Assembly: GCA_905221605.1 (NCBI GenBank) | Contig: CAJNDS010002268.1 | Span: 381,232-445,231 of the forward strand | Length of the DNA: 64,000 nt | Source: Symbiodinium natans | Lineage: Eukaryota; Sar; Dinophyceae; Suessiales; Symbiodiniaceae | Direction: 5' to 3' | Shown here: positions 54,906-64,000 of the stretch, piece by piece | How positions within the stretch are numbered: position 1 is the stretch's first letter | Layout: each line of letters opens with the position of its first letter | The notes under the pieces: generated by a model | What the model saw: the letters and a program-made list of their open reading frames with translations, nothing else | Databases searched by the model: none | What the model was told of the DNA's origin: nothing | Translations under genes and position numbers: made by a program

Positions 54906-57335
54906 ATGTCCGCAGAGGTTGCAGGTCAGGCTGAGGGCGTCACCCTCCTCGAAGCTATCGAGGGTGGAGACGTTCCCTATCCCGAGCGGATGAGCTACGT
55001 CGCTTGGCTTAAGTGGCGTAGGGAGACTGGCAGCCGTCCATTGTCCAAGCGGGATGGGGTCAGCACTACGCCAGAGCAAGAGGCGGCTCTCTGGCGGAAA
55101 GTCATGAAGTTCCTCCATGACGCCGAAGAGGAGGACGAGGATGAAGAGGAAGAAGAAGAGGACTCCGAGCTAGTCCCTGAGGCCTCGGGCGCTGGAGGCG
55201 ACAGTCCGCCGCGGGTGGACGTCAGCGCCGCGGCTAGGGAGCTGGCCATGGTCCCTACCGGTGCTGCCTATGTCCCTGCTACGGCACCAGGGTCCCGCCC
55301 GGCGGGACCGTCCGGTCCGCCGTCGACAGCAGGTTCAGTGCCAGGCACCGCCTGGGGCTTGCAGGCGGAGCTGCGCGCGATTTTCCGTCCAGACCAAGAA
55401 CCGGTCGCGGACTACTTGACGCGCGTTTCGCGGATTGTCCTCGCGCTGAAAGCGCATGGAGTCACGGTGAGCTCCCGTGACCTTGACGCCTTAAGCACCA
55501 AAGCCACCCTCCTTGCGGATGAGTTCTCCAAGATAGGCGGGGACTGGCATCCTACGAAGATGGTCCGTCGGCTGCGGACCAGGTTCTCGGTCGCGGCTTT
55601 GCGCGGTGGCGAGGACCCCGAAGACGCAGAGGAGATTCAGCGCGAAATCCAATGCATCGGGGAGCTTATCCTCGCGTTAGGGGGAAAAGAAAGCTCGAGC
55701 CAAGAGAAGGTTTGGAGCTCCCCGTCCGATGTGCCAGTTGAAGCCGTGGGGCCGCGTTCCCCAGGGCTCCCACAGCCTGCGACTGCAAGTGGGTTGGGGG
55801 TAGGATTGGACCGTGGAGGTTTGCACACTGCTGAGGTTGCAGGTGGTCCTTCCGCGGCCCGTGTCCTGGGCGCGACGGACGGCGATTCCCCTTTGCGCGC
55901 GAAGCTTGCTGCGCTAGAGATGGAGATAGAAGCCCTGAAGCGAGGTTCAGACGGCGGAGGTTCGCAGACCGGGTCCCAACACCCGGCGGGCGATCTCGCC
56001 GCCGCACTCGCCGCCCAAACTGAGGCGCTGAAAGAAGCGTTAGCGCAGAGGGGCGGGCAAAGCTCCATAACTACGGTCAAAACTGACCTCACGTGGCCGA
56101 CGCTGACCGACGACAAGTCGGACGCGCGAGACGTTGTCCTGTTCTACGAGGAGTTCGAGGACGTCTGCGCGCTGGCCAACAACTGTCGCGGTATGAGTGC
56201 GCGCGAAAAGCTGTTAGCGCTACGCGGGCGCTGCCGCGGCTCGCGCATGAAGACGTACACGAACGCGTACCGCGCAGCGTGGAAATCGGGAGAGGTTCTC
56301 TCAGATCCACAGGCGGTGTATGACCGCATCAAGAACAAACACTTGATGTTCGGGGAATCGCGGGAGGAAAGAGAAGTCCGCGTGGATGGTGAGCACGCCT
56401 CTCTCGCTAAGGGTAAGCTCACAGGCCACCAATTCGAGCCTTTGTTTGAGGCCTCGATCGCGGACCTTGAGGCAGTAGGTCTCGGGAAGACCCCTCGAGA
56501 GTTGTATCTCTCATACCTCCGCAAGATGCCCCCTTATCTCCAAAAGGAGATCCGGAACGACAAAAGGTTGTGGCCTGGCGACCCCAAGGATGGCGGGTTG
56601 CGAGGACCGCAGACTTGGGAGGAGAGCCACAAAGTCGTTCTGGAGTACGAGCAGAGAGAAGCAGCGCACAGGGCTGTTTCCCACTCTGTGTACACGGCCA
56701 CCGGTTCGCAGAGCGCGGACCCGGCGGTCGCGCTGGCTGAGGCTCAGAAGGAGATTAAGAGTCTCAAGGCCGCTGCGAAGGCTGCTGCGAAAGGAGCAGC
56801 TGCCGCGGCCAAAGCTGGCGCGGACCAGACGTATGCTGCTACGTCGAAGGGAGCTGGCAAAGGAGCGGACAAGAAGATCTGCTTCCACTTTCGCGATCAT
56901 GGGAATTGCCCGAAAGGGGATGCCTGCCCGTACAGCCACGACAAGGAGCTTCGCAGAAAAGCTCTCGCGGCCAAGAAGGGTGACCAAACCTTTGCCACTG
57001 CGAAAGGTAAAGGCAAAGGGAAGGGAGGTGGCAAAGCAAAAGCCAACGCAAAGCCTAAGGCTGCGGCCAAAGGCGCGGCAAAGCCACCAGGCACTGTTTG
57101 CCCCTTTTTCTCCAAGAATGGGTCGTGCAAGAAAGGAGCCAGCTGCGACATGGTCCACAACCTGACGACCTCAGGAGGGACGCCGGCCTTGCCTGCCAAC
57201 TGGGCGCCGCCCTCCGGTGCTTCCATGTCTAACCCCTTCGCCGCGTTCAGTGTCCAGATAGGCAGCTCAGGCGTCCAGGCAGGCGTCCTAGGAGCCGCAG
57301 GACACGCCGCGGTGCAGCAGCACGCGCTTCCGTGA
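54906..57335 (+). CDS. Ty3-like retrotransposon Gag with two CCCH zinc fingers
   Basis: 809 residues from the ATG at 54,906. An acidic stretch (EEEDEDEEEEEEDSE) lies at about residues 75-90. The middle resembles a retrotransposon Gag core (for example LTDDKSDARDVVLFYEEFED at about 400 and KMPPYLQKEIRNDKRLWPG at about 540). After an Ala/Lys-rich linker come CFHFRDHGNCPKGDACPYSH (C-x8-C-x5-C-x3-H) and CPFFSKNGSCKKGASCDMVH (C-x7-C-x5-C-x3-H). Gag usually carries CCHC knuckles; CCCH fingers are, to my knowledge, a feature of dinoflagellate elements. Role: packaging of element RNA. The frame is intact and ends in TGA, with the protease continuing in the same frame 10 codons later. Confidence 0.85.
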   Translation: MSAEVAGQAEGVTLLEAIEGGDVPYPERMSYVAWLKWRRETGSRPLSKRDGVSTTPEQEAALWRKVMKFLHDAEEEDEDEEEEEEDSELVPEASGAGGDSPPRVDVSAAARELAMVPTGAAYVPATAPGSRPAGPSGPPSTAGSVPGTAWGLQAELRAIFRPDQEPVADYLTRVSRIVLALKAHGVTVSSRDLDALSTKATLLADEFSKIGGDWHPTKMVRRLRTRFSVAALRGGEDPEDAEEIQREIQCIGELILALGGKESSSQEKVWSSPSDVPVEAVGPRSPGLPQPATASGLGVGLDRGGLHTAEVAGGPSAARVLGATDGDSPLRAKLAALEMEIEALKRGSDGGGSQTGSQHPAGDLAAALAAQTEALKEALAQRGGQSSITTVKTDLTWPTLTDDKSDARDVVLFYEEFEDVCALANNCRGMSAREKLLALRGRCRGSRMKTYTNAYRAAWKSGEVLSDPQAVYDRIKNKHLMFGESREEREVRVDGEHASLAKGKLTGHQFEPLFEASIADLEAVGLGKTPRELYLSYLRKMPPYLQKEIRNDKRLWPGDPKDGGLRGPQTWEESHKVVLEYEQREAAHRAVSHSVYTATGSQSADPAVALAEAQKEIKSLKAAAKAAAKGAAAAAKAGADQTYAATSKGAGKGADKKICFHFRDHGNCPKGDACPYSHDKELRRKALAAKKGDQTFATAKGKGKGKGGGKAKANAKPKAAAKGAAKPPGTVCPFFSKNGSCKKGASCDMVHNLTTSGGTPALPANWAPPSGASMSNPFAAFSVQIGSSGVQAGVLGAAGHAAVQQHALP

Positions 57336-57365
57336 AGCAAGGGCGGGCGGGACAAGTTCGCCACC

Positions 57366-58775
57366 TTGGACGATCTACCGAAGGACTGGTGGAACCTGGC
57401 GGACAACGAGCCAGGAGGCTACCAGTACAGAACGGTGGTCCAGGTCCTCGACCGCAAAGTCGAGTGCATGCTTGACGGTTGCGCCGGCGCAAACCACGTG
57501 ACTGAGGAACTCGTGGTAGGCATGATGAACCGGGCTGCAGAGCTTGGGATCGGCACTGAGGATCCTGGCTTTCCGGTCGTGAGACTTGAGAAGTGGGTCC
57601 ACCCCGAATATGTGCATGGAATCGCATCGGGGGCCCCAGTTCCTTTGAAAGGGGCAGCAGTCTTGCGCGTCACGCTGCTGGAAGGCAAGACGGCGGACGA
57701 TTGTCGCCCCAACACCGAGATTTTTGTGCGGTGTAAAATCGCAGCCAGAGGCACGTCCGATTGGCACGGACTTATCCTTGGCGGCAGAGCGCTGGACTGC
57801 GCCGGAAGGATGGGCTTGGGATTCAGGCCGGGTCCCGACTTTCATGTCCTCGACACGCTGGGAATCAGGATGCCGTCAAGCCTGGACGACGCGTCATGCA
57901 TCGAGCCTGGGGGCGGAAGTCGTGAGCTTCTCCGCTATGACGGGGAAGAGCCGCTCGAGCTCTCGCCAGGTGATGGGGTGCTGGTGCCAGTCGTGCGGGA
58001 GTCAGGAGTCTCCGCAGAGGGATCCCTGTCCGAGGTTGTGCTTCCGGTTGAGTGTGGGGTTGAGGCTGTGCCAGGTCTCTGGCCCACAGGAGAGGGTAAA
58101 GGGTTTGTTTTGCTTGCAGCCCAAGAGTGTGATCACTCTCTCCAGCCAGGCGAGGTTGTTGCGGAAGTGCGTTCCGGCCTCGTCAGCACTGCGGCTTGTG
58201 GTTGTGGCGCGATTGAGACGGTGTTCGAGTCAGAGCCGTCTCCGCAGGCATGTGCGGATTGTGGGGTCGCCGTTGCTTCGGTTGACCATGACCCGTGCTT
58301 TGCTTGCGGGTCCGCGTCCAGGGCCGCGGCAAGAAGCTTCCAAGGTTGTTCCTCGTGTGCGCGGTCCTTTGGGCGGCTGCGTACCGGCGCCAGGATCGGT
58401 GTGCTATCGGTCCTTGCTGCGGTGACTGTTCTCGCTTCGGTGTGGGGCGGGAGCGGCCCGGTTGGGCGCCCTGTTGAGGAGCCTGGAGTGCTTACTTGCT
58501 TGGACCACCTTCCAAGCGTCGACAGCTGGTGGGAGGCGCCAGGTGGTTACGCGTCTGTGTGGGGTAGGCGCCCTGCGCAGAAGGACCTTGGGACCGTGGC
58601 GGTCGAGAAGGCGCCTTACGAAACGTGCTTGCTTCAGCGCGCAGGTGAGGCGTGGCGTCTTTGGGACACGAGGGATTTGCGTGTGGCGGAAAGCGTTGCG
58701 TGCAGCGATGAGGTTCCCGTCACCGAACGCCTCGCGGTCTTTAGGACGCGCAAGGGGCCACGCTGGGCTGGCTGA
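57366..58775 (+). CDS. Ty3-like element, aspartic protease region and downstream linker
   Basis: 469 residues in the same frame as Gag. Near residue 35, VECMLDGCAGANHVTEELV resembles the retropepsin active-site region (hydrophobic-D-x-G/A-A), but with DGCA rather than DSGA, so activity is uncertain. DWHGLILGGRALDCAGRMGL may be the second half of the fold. The rest is Cys-containing (CADCGVAVAS, CFACGSAS) and unlike RT. It ends at an in-frame TGA (58,773), after which the frame continues into RT-like sequence. It can be translated with Gag only if the TGA at 57,333 is read through; otherwise this is a damaged copy. Confidence 0.65.
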   Translation: MDDLPKDWWNLADNEPGGYQYRTVVQVLDRKVECMLDGCAGANHVTEELVVGMMNRAAELGIGTEDPGFPVVRLEKWVHPEYVHGIASGAPVPLKGAAVLRVTLLEGKTADDCRPNTEIFVRCKIAARGTSDWHGLILGGRALDCAGRMGLGFRPGPDFHVLDTLGIRMPSSLDDASCIEPGGGSRELLRYDGEEPLELSPGDGVLVPVVRESGVSAEGSLSEVVLPVECGVEAVPGLWPTGEGKGFVLLAAQECDHSLQPGEVVAEVRSGLVSTAACGCGAIETVFESEPSPQACADCGVAVASVDHDPCFACGSASRAAARSFQGCSSCARSFGRLRTGARIGVLSVLAAVTVLASVWGGSGPVGRPVEEPGVLTCLDHLPSVDSWWEAPGGYASVWGRRPAQKDLGTVAVEKAPYETCLLQRAGEAWRLWDTRDLRVAESVACSDEVPVTERLAVFRTRKGPRWAG

Positions 58776-58817
58776 AGTGAGGGATCGGCGACGGCTGAAA
58801 GAGGCGCAAGTGATGCT

Positions 58818-59351
58818 GTGCGCCCAGCAGACGCGGTCGACACGGCGCGCTGCCCGAGCTATCATATCGTGGAGAGCTGGGACATCGATAAGATGATCGA
58901 GGAGCCTCCAACGGACTATTATTATGAGCAGCTCGCGGCAGATATGCGCGCCCGGCACCCTAAGGCGTGCCCGCACCTCCTCGACCACCTCGTTTCCTTA
59001 GAGGGTTTCCTAGATAAGTCAATCTTGTTTGGGTTCTCGTTTGGGATCAGTAAGGCCGAAGTTTGTGTCTCCAAAGGTAAGCTCCTAGGACACAACATTG
59101 GGCGGGACGGGAGTTCGCCTGACGAAGAGCGTTGTCAGGCGGTGATTGACTTTCCCCCGCTCTGGGAGAAGCTTCACATTCAGCAATTTTTGGGTTGCGC
59201 AAATTGGTTGCGCGGCTACCTGCCTGTTGAGTATGGGCACGCAGCCAAGATTTTAGGGCAGTGGCAGAAGCCAGGCGCCGTCTTTCCTGAAGGCGGGCTG
59301 GGCTCACCGCCACCGAGGGTTGCAAAGCCTTTAAAGCGATTAAGCGCATGA
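58818..59351 (+). pseudogene. Ty3-like reverse transcriptase, thumb/connection part only
   Basis: HLLDHLVSLEGFLDKSILFG, then KGKLLGHNIGRDGSSPDEE and IQQFLGCANWLRGYLP, match the segment after the catalytic palm of Ty3/gypsy RT (K-x-x-x-L-G-H-x-I-x-x-x-G and Q-x-F-L-G-x-x-N-W-x-R). The YxDD palm block is missing, as the frame starts shortly before it should. It is in phase with the protease ORF, separated by TGA. Its last residues (SPPPRVAKPLKRLSA) are out of frame relative to the family: the true continuation is in the next ORF. Confidence 0.8.
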
Positions 59352-59791
59352 TGCAGAACCGCATCAATTTGGCTACCTTCGATGAGGCCTCTGCTGCGGA
59401 TGGGTCGTGTCCCCTTGAGCAGATCGCGGATGCGTCGGGCATCGCGGTAGGGGGCAGCGTCGTGCAGATGACGCGTGACTTGAGTCAGCTCAAAGTGCTT
59501 ATGACGCACTCAAAGAGCTTGACCCCCGCGCAGCAAAACTGGCCGCCCTTGATACAGGAGGCGTTTGCCCAGCTCGAGGTAAAGCGGGCGACACGCCGCA
59601 TGTTTGGCTCTATTCGGACTCTGTGTTGGACAGATCATGCCAACCTTACCCGAGCGCAAACGTCGGACATCGGAATGGATCCGAAACTCGTCCGGTGGGT
59701 TGCGGAAATCCTTATGGATGGGTCCGAAATAAGGAGCCTTAGCGGTGGAGCGAGGATTTGTTTGTCAATTTTTCTGGTTTTTTTTTTGTGA
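59348..59791 (+). pseudogene. Ty3-like RNase H, frameshifted and truncated
   Basis: DASGIAVGGSVVQ (first catalytic Asp), SKSLTPAQQNWPPLIQEAFA (Glu region) and LCWTDHANLTR (third Asp) are classic for Ty3 RNase H. A one-base shift near 59,305 separates it from the RT part; upstream in this frame lies the missing link KAFKAIKRMM. After SEIRSLSGGAR it runs into T-rich sequence, where the family would continue to an integrase. No integrase is seen in the window. Confidence 0.8.
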
Positions 59792-60304
59792 ATTTTCTTG
59801 TTTTTTCTTGCTTTTCTTGTGGTTTTCAGAACATGCCCTCCTGGTTCGGCCCGTCGTCCTCCTCTGGAGGGAATTCTTTTCTGTGTATTTTTCTGGTTTT
59901 TTTGGTGAATTTTGCTGGTTTTCAGCTTCCGATGGCCTCTCAGCGGCACCGCGTGTCCGGAACAGGACCAAATCTCAACGTGCTACAACAACACACTACG
60001 TCCAACCCTTCGTCCTTTTGCAACTCGCGCTTGGAGCGTCAGGGCGGCCATCGTTGGCCGCGACAGGACTGAAAAGCTACTTAACGTTCGAGGCTGGTTC
60101 AAGAGGAACCTCGGATGCTTCAATCTGACACTTTGCTTTGGTTTAGGGCTTACTGCGCATGTAGGCCGCAAACATTCTTTCAGGATTTGCGGCTTGTGGT
60201 GGACGATTTGGGTCTTATTAAGCTCTACGGTTTGCGGGGTCCAGGTTGCTCCTCGTATCATTGCCCCTTCAGTCCGGAACTACGGTTTAGGGTTTAGGGT
60301 GTAA
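59755..60304 (+). other. T-rich intron-like stretches and an unassigned ORF
   Basis: Two tracts end in pyrimidine-rich GGTTTTCAG (59,829 and 59,925) and enclose a 42-nt GC-rich piece, as two introns around a tiny exon would. After the second, three frames are open, the longest to 60,304 (for example RGWFKRNLGCFNLTLCFGLG). TTTAGGG-like sequence returns at 60,283. It may be the 5' part of the gene ending at 61,493 or host sequence at the retroelement's broken end. Confidence 0.3.
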
Positions 60305-60431
60305 TTAGGGTGTGTTGAGGGTCAGTGGTACCGGGAATCCACATCTACATCCTCTCAGCGCGGATCTGCTCCCGGCGTCCAGCAGGTACTGCCTCGACGG
60401 TTGCATGGGGACTCTGGTGCCCGCAGAACCC

Positions 60432-61445
60432 CAGAAGCCCTTTCAACCTCCCCCTAAACCGCAACCCCTAAACCCTGTACCTACCCTAAACCCAAGTCCT
60501 AAAGTAGTTTACTTCGAACATCCCCTAGCGCCAGCGCTTCCGGCAATTGCAGGCGTCCAACACCCTAGATGACAAGTTGCGTTTCGTGTTTGAGGCTACG
60601 TCTTCCGAAGCTGCGAGCGCAACTGATCTGGACAGCTATGCTCTTTGGAGTAATCTGGTTTGTCAGTCAAGACTCAGACAAGCTGCGCCAAGTCCGTAGC
60701 TACCTGGGATTCTCAGATTCTCTAACAAAGCCAAATCGACCAACGTGCTGGGTCAGGTCAGACCGTGCAGGGCTGGCAGGAACATGGGCTTGCGGTAGCT
60801 TGCTTCCTGGACGTGACATGTAACGTACATTTACAAACATCTCACTTCGCCGCCCTCAAGGCGACGGCCGACTTACTCTGGTGCCCTCAGAACCCCAGAA
60901 GCCCTTTCAACCTCGCCCTAAACCGCGACCCCGAACCCCAGAAGCCCTTTCAACCTCACCCTAAACCGCAACCCCTAAACCCTGTACCTACCCTAAACCC
61001 AAGTCCTAAAGTAGTTTACTTCGAACATCCCCTAGCGCCAGCGCTTCCGGCAATTGCAGGCGATCAACACCCTAGATGACAAGTTGCGTTTCGTGTTTGG
61101 GGCTACGTCTTCCGAAGCTGCGAGCGCAACTGATCTGGACAGCTATGCTCTTTGGAGTAATCTGGTTTGTCAGTCAAGACTCAGACAAGCTGCGCCAAGT
61201 CCGTAGCTACCTGGGATTCTCAGATTCTCTAACAAAGCCAAATCGACCAACGTGCTCGGTCAGGTCAGACCGTGCACGGCTGGCAGGAACATGGGCTTGC
61301 GGTAGCTTGCTTCCTGGACGTGACATGTAACGTACATTTACAAACATCTCACTTCGCCGCCCTCAAGGCGACGGCCGACTTGCTGCCCAAGGGGCGAGTG
61401 TTGACGAGCCAGATCCAACAGGGCTGCGATGGTCGTCACTCGGGC
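60432..61445. repeat. 507-bp tandem duplication
   Basis: GAACCCCAGAAGCCCTTTCA ... GCGACGGCCGACTT is present twice with a 507-bp offset (for example 60,553/61,060 and 60,765/61,272), with only scattered differences. The first copy breaks off at ACTCTGGTGCCCTCAGAAC, where it runs into a short extra CCCTAAAC-containing stretch before the second copy. Confidence 0.95.
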
Positions 61446-61493
61446 ATCCTCAGTCATTCTTTCTCCACACTCTTTCGACTCTTTCGCGTTTGA
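61060..61493 (+). CDS. 3' part of an unknown gene (last exons), with a duplicated upstream copy at 60,553
   Basis: After GGCAATTGCAG the frame reads NTLDDKLRFVFEATSSEAAS, then ATDLDSYALWSNL. From about 61,234 another open block reads SGQTVHGWQEHGLAVACFLD, then SHFAALKATADLLPKGRVLT, to a TGA at 61,491. The two blocks are in different frames; a 35-nt intron-like GTAGCT...AAAG between them would join them but is very short. The 507-bp copy upstream repeats both blocks except the last exon part. No family recognised. The end overlaps the 3' end of the minus-strand transposase by about 40 bp, so they are tail to tail. Confidence 0.4.
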
Positions 61494-63992
61494 CAAGGGA
61501 ACCCACATGGCTGCGGACAGGTGACTGCTTTCACACCAAAATGGTTTGCTAATGACCGCAGTGTGGGGAAATTTCCCGGACCCTTCGGTCTCGCGGAAGA
61601 TGCAGCTCCCCGGCTGTCCCAGGCCATCTCCCAGAGAATGTCGTGCGACAGGGATGCGAGTAAGGCCTGGTCCTCTGCTGTCCGGACTGGTGCCTGACGC
61701 ACAACCTCTTGAGCTGCGGGGGCTTGGCGGTGGGTCAGTGACCAGGCAGCTGGGTCTGTGCCGGCCATGACGTTGGTCATGACCTGCGAGGTCAGGGATG
61801 GAGTGGTTGGGACGGACCTTTTTGCAGCGGCCTTCGCCGCCACAGGACGCAGGGCACCGACTGCAGACGTTTTGGCTTTTGCCGTTGTCGACGAAGGCTG
61901 ATTCGGATGGAGCAGCTGTAGCAATTTGAGAGCCTCGGGCAAGGAAAACCCGGCATCTTGGCGCAGGTGGCGCTCGCTCAGCAGCTTCAGGTCCTCTAGG
62001 CTCAGGATGCCCAGGGCCTGCAGGCGTCCTGCCCGGACCGGCAGCACGGCCTCGGGGCAGACAACAGACAGGACGCTCAGCACGTCCTCCGGTATGGCGC
62101 TGTGGCTAGGCGAAGCTGTCGCAGCAGGCGCCACAACGCAAGGGCCGGGGAGCGTGCGACCCTGTGGCTTGTCACTACGCAGAAGGGCAGCGCCTGGCGG
62201 TCGGCCTGCTTTCTTGCGCGGTGCCATGCAGACCTTGCTGCTGAGCTGCGGTTGCTGCAAGTGCAGTAATGCTGCATACAAATGCTCGCAGGGCCCGTGG
62301 AGAGCAGCTTCGTGACACGAACACAGACCCCTGCTGTGGATGTTGCCTGCGTTCGTGGCCCTCTCACCTGGCACGCTCTTCCAGTACCGTTCGGCATGGG
62401 GCCCGACTGCAACCAGTGTCCAGCGCCCGAAGATTTCTTTTGCGCGAGGCCAGTCGCAGATCTCAGCCGCTCCACGTTCTGTTTTTGTGACGCCTAGCGA
62501 CTGAAGAGCTGACCGCAAATGAGCCTCATCTCTGGCGCTGAAAGCTTCAGCCATAAGACGAACAGTGTCCGGGGGCAAAGGCTCGACAGCACGGTGGACA
62601 TACTTGGGCACTTTGGGAGTGCTGGCTGCGTCGTCTTTCTTCAGCAAAGATCGCGGAAAGAAGAACCACGAAGTTCCTTCTGAGTCTAGCCAAGTTTGCC
62701 AAGGAGACTGCGCTAGCAGCGTCTGTGCACACGTGCGCCCCTTCACCCCTAGAGCTGCATCGTCGGACAGACACGTCAGGTCTACACTTGCGTCCGAGCC
62801 GGGCCAGTCATGCAAGACCGGGTTCTCCGTCCGCAAGAATTGCAGTCTGGAGCGCACGATCGTCTGCAGATCCTCTGCCAGTGCATCCGGCGTACGGATG
62901 CTGTGGCCATCCGTGACACGCTTCAGAACGTGCTTGTGCCAGCTTTCCTGCGGCGCGCTGCCGCATGCGCTGCCAGGTTGCAGCCGATCATAGCACGCCC
63001 GCCAGCGCGCTGTGAAGAAACGCCCACGTTCATCCCCCTCCTCACATAGATAGTGGTCGGCTGTCGCCGCTGCTGCCTCATGGCACCCCCACTCATTGTG
63101 CATGACCTTCAATAATGACTGCCACACCACATGGAACAACCGCGCGGGCAATGTTCGGCTAGCATAGACCCAGGACATGATGAACTTCAAGCGACGACTT
63201 TTTTCCGCGACGTCGACACCTTGTAGGCGCTCAGCAAGCAGCTTTCGGATGCCGCCCATGCCATGGGGAGCGGTCGTACCAACCACGTGCGCCCAGTCGT
63301 CGACAGCGACAGCTCCGGCGGCCATTCTCCCGTGCTTTCCGAATGCCGAGGTGCATATCTGCATGCCATTGACGAACGGCATCAAGAGTGGCTGGCGCAC
63401 CAACTTCCTCGGCGACTTTGTAAATGGCAGACACAACACTGGAGTACGACTGTTCGCTCTCCTTGTGGGCTATGGCAAACCCGACCTCATTGAACGTCGA
63501 CGCACACGGTTTGCGGGGACTTTCCTTGCTCCATTGAGACCAATGCACGCCCACGGTAAGCACCGCATAGTTCCCGAACAGGAGTCGATACGTGCCGTCA
63601 AGGCAGAGTTTTACGTACTCTGGGTTGCTCAGCCTAGCAAACGTCTCTTTGATGAGCGTTGGGCACAGCAAGGGAATGCAGGTGTTCACCCCATCGATAA
63701 CAAAGTCCACGGGCAAGAGACCGTCAAAAGTCCGGTTATCAAAGTCGGGCCTGTCAGTCGCCGCCTTGAGACGGGCTACGAAAGCGTGGAAATCTTTCTC
63801 CTCCCACAGCTCAGCTCGTGGCTTCTTCTTCGTCTTCAGCTTTGCGTTGCGGCGCTTGGCCCAACCCACCAGAAATGATTTCTTGGGCGGACTAGGCAGC
63901 GGGCTTCCAGGACCTGCCGCCCTTGGGTTGCACAAGATGTCATAGGCATCACCGCCACATAAACCTCCCGGCTGCGACTGCAGAAGCCGCAA
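61454..63992 (-). pseudogene. MULE-type (Mutator-like) transposase with SWIM zinc finger, one frameshift, 5' end possibly outside the window
   Basis: Two overlapping frames, 63,231-63,992 and 61,454-63,439, together make one protein. The first has LCLDGTYRLLFGNYAVL (first catalytic Asp), EQSYSSVVSAIYKVAEEVG and RQWHADMHLGIRKA (second Asp). The second continues DDWAHVVGTTAPHG, LFHVVWQSLLKVMHNEWGCH and QESWHKHVLKR (likely third acidic residue), then a SWIM finger, CSCHEAALHGPCEH (C-x-C-x9-C-x-H). A 1-nt indel near 63,310-63,340 separates the frames. MULE transposases cut and paste DNA elements; SWIM fingers are frequent in the family. A C-terminal extension (PEDVLSVLSVVCPEAVLP and on) has no function I know. 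Terminal inverted repeats were not found. Confidence 0.75.
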
Positions 63993-64000
63993 TTGAGCTG

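Noticed and set aside
55637-57158. Minus-strand ORFs across the Gag gene
   Set aside because: Antisense shadows of a GC-rich gene; the + strand has clear zinc fingers and Gag-like composition.
62565-63878. Plus-strand ORFs across the transposase
   Set aside because: Shadows of the minus-strand MULE frame, which carries recognisable catalytic and SWIM motifs.
1-64000. tRNA, rRNA or 5S genes
   Set aside because: No recognisable cloverleaf A/B boxes or conserved rRNA segments were seen by eye; a covariance-model scan would be decisive.

Overview
The window looks like nuclear DNA of a dinoflagellate, probably Symbiodiniaceae-like or a relative; the genus cannot be fixed from sequence alone. The evidence is: interspersed TTTAGGG/CCCTAAA (plant/alveolate-type telomere) repeats; small exons whose best models need GC and GA 5' splice sites besides GT; a 13-nt match to the 3' end of the dinoflagellate spliced leader; a Ty3-like retroelement whose Gag carries CCCH zinc fingers; and genes that all read the same way over the first 30 kb.

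1-30.5 kb: hundreds of short TTTAGGG or CCCTAAA tracts. At first sight this is subtelomeric filler, but short non-repeat islands between the tracts are exons. They have AG on the left, GT/GC/GA on the right, an open frame, and phases that match across islands. The clearest gene (19,891-27,164, + strand) is a 16-exon SET-domain lysine methyltransferase of the Rubisco-LSMT/SETD3/SETD6 type. Its introns are largely telomere-like repeat plus small foldback elements. Upstream are exons of at least two more + strand genes (about 0.8-12.8 kb, with a 69-nt exon in triplicate, and 14.6-19.7 kb, starting with a coiled coil). Downstream is another (27.6-30.4 kb) that includes a possible nucleoside-phosphorylase exon. 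LINE fragments lie at 6.6-6.9 and 8.8-9.0 kb.

30.7-40.3 kb: a satellite-rich block bounded by ~40-65 bp inverted repeats. It holds a large inverted repeat, a 2.7-kb tandem duplication with a 55-bp minisatellite, an ~88-bp repeat, CCA and GAT/GAA repeats, and a ~365-bp palindromic AATTTAAATT satellite.

40.3-47.9 kb: mostly unique sequence with microsatellites and no gene I recognise. 47.9-49.2 kb (- strand): 3' end of a Ty1/copia element (RNase H) followed by an overlapping ORF with a membrane segment and a Cys/His motif. 49.3-54.4 kb: AT-rich tandem repeats, foldbacks and homopolymer tracts.

54.5-59.8 kb (+ strand): a decayed Ty3-like element (Gag, protease, RT thumb, RNase H) with two in-frame TGA codons, one frameshift, no RT palm and no integrase. 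59.8-61.5 kb: intron-like and exon-like sequence with a 507-bp tandem duplication. 61.45-64.0 kb (- strand): a MULE-type transposase with a SWIM zinc finger, broken by one frameshift and cut by the window edge.

All calls are by eye. Exon edges in the telomere-repeat region are good to a few bases at best and need transcript data.
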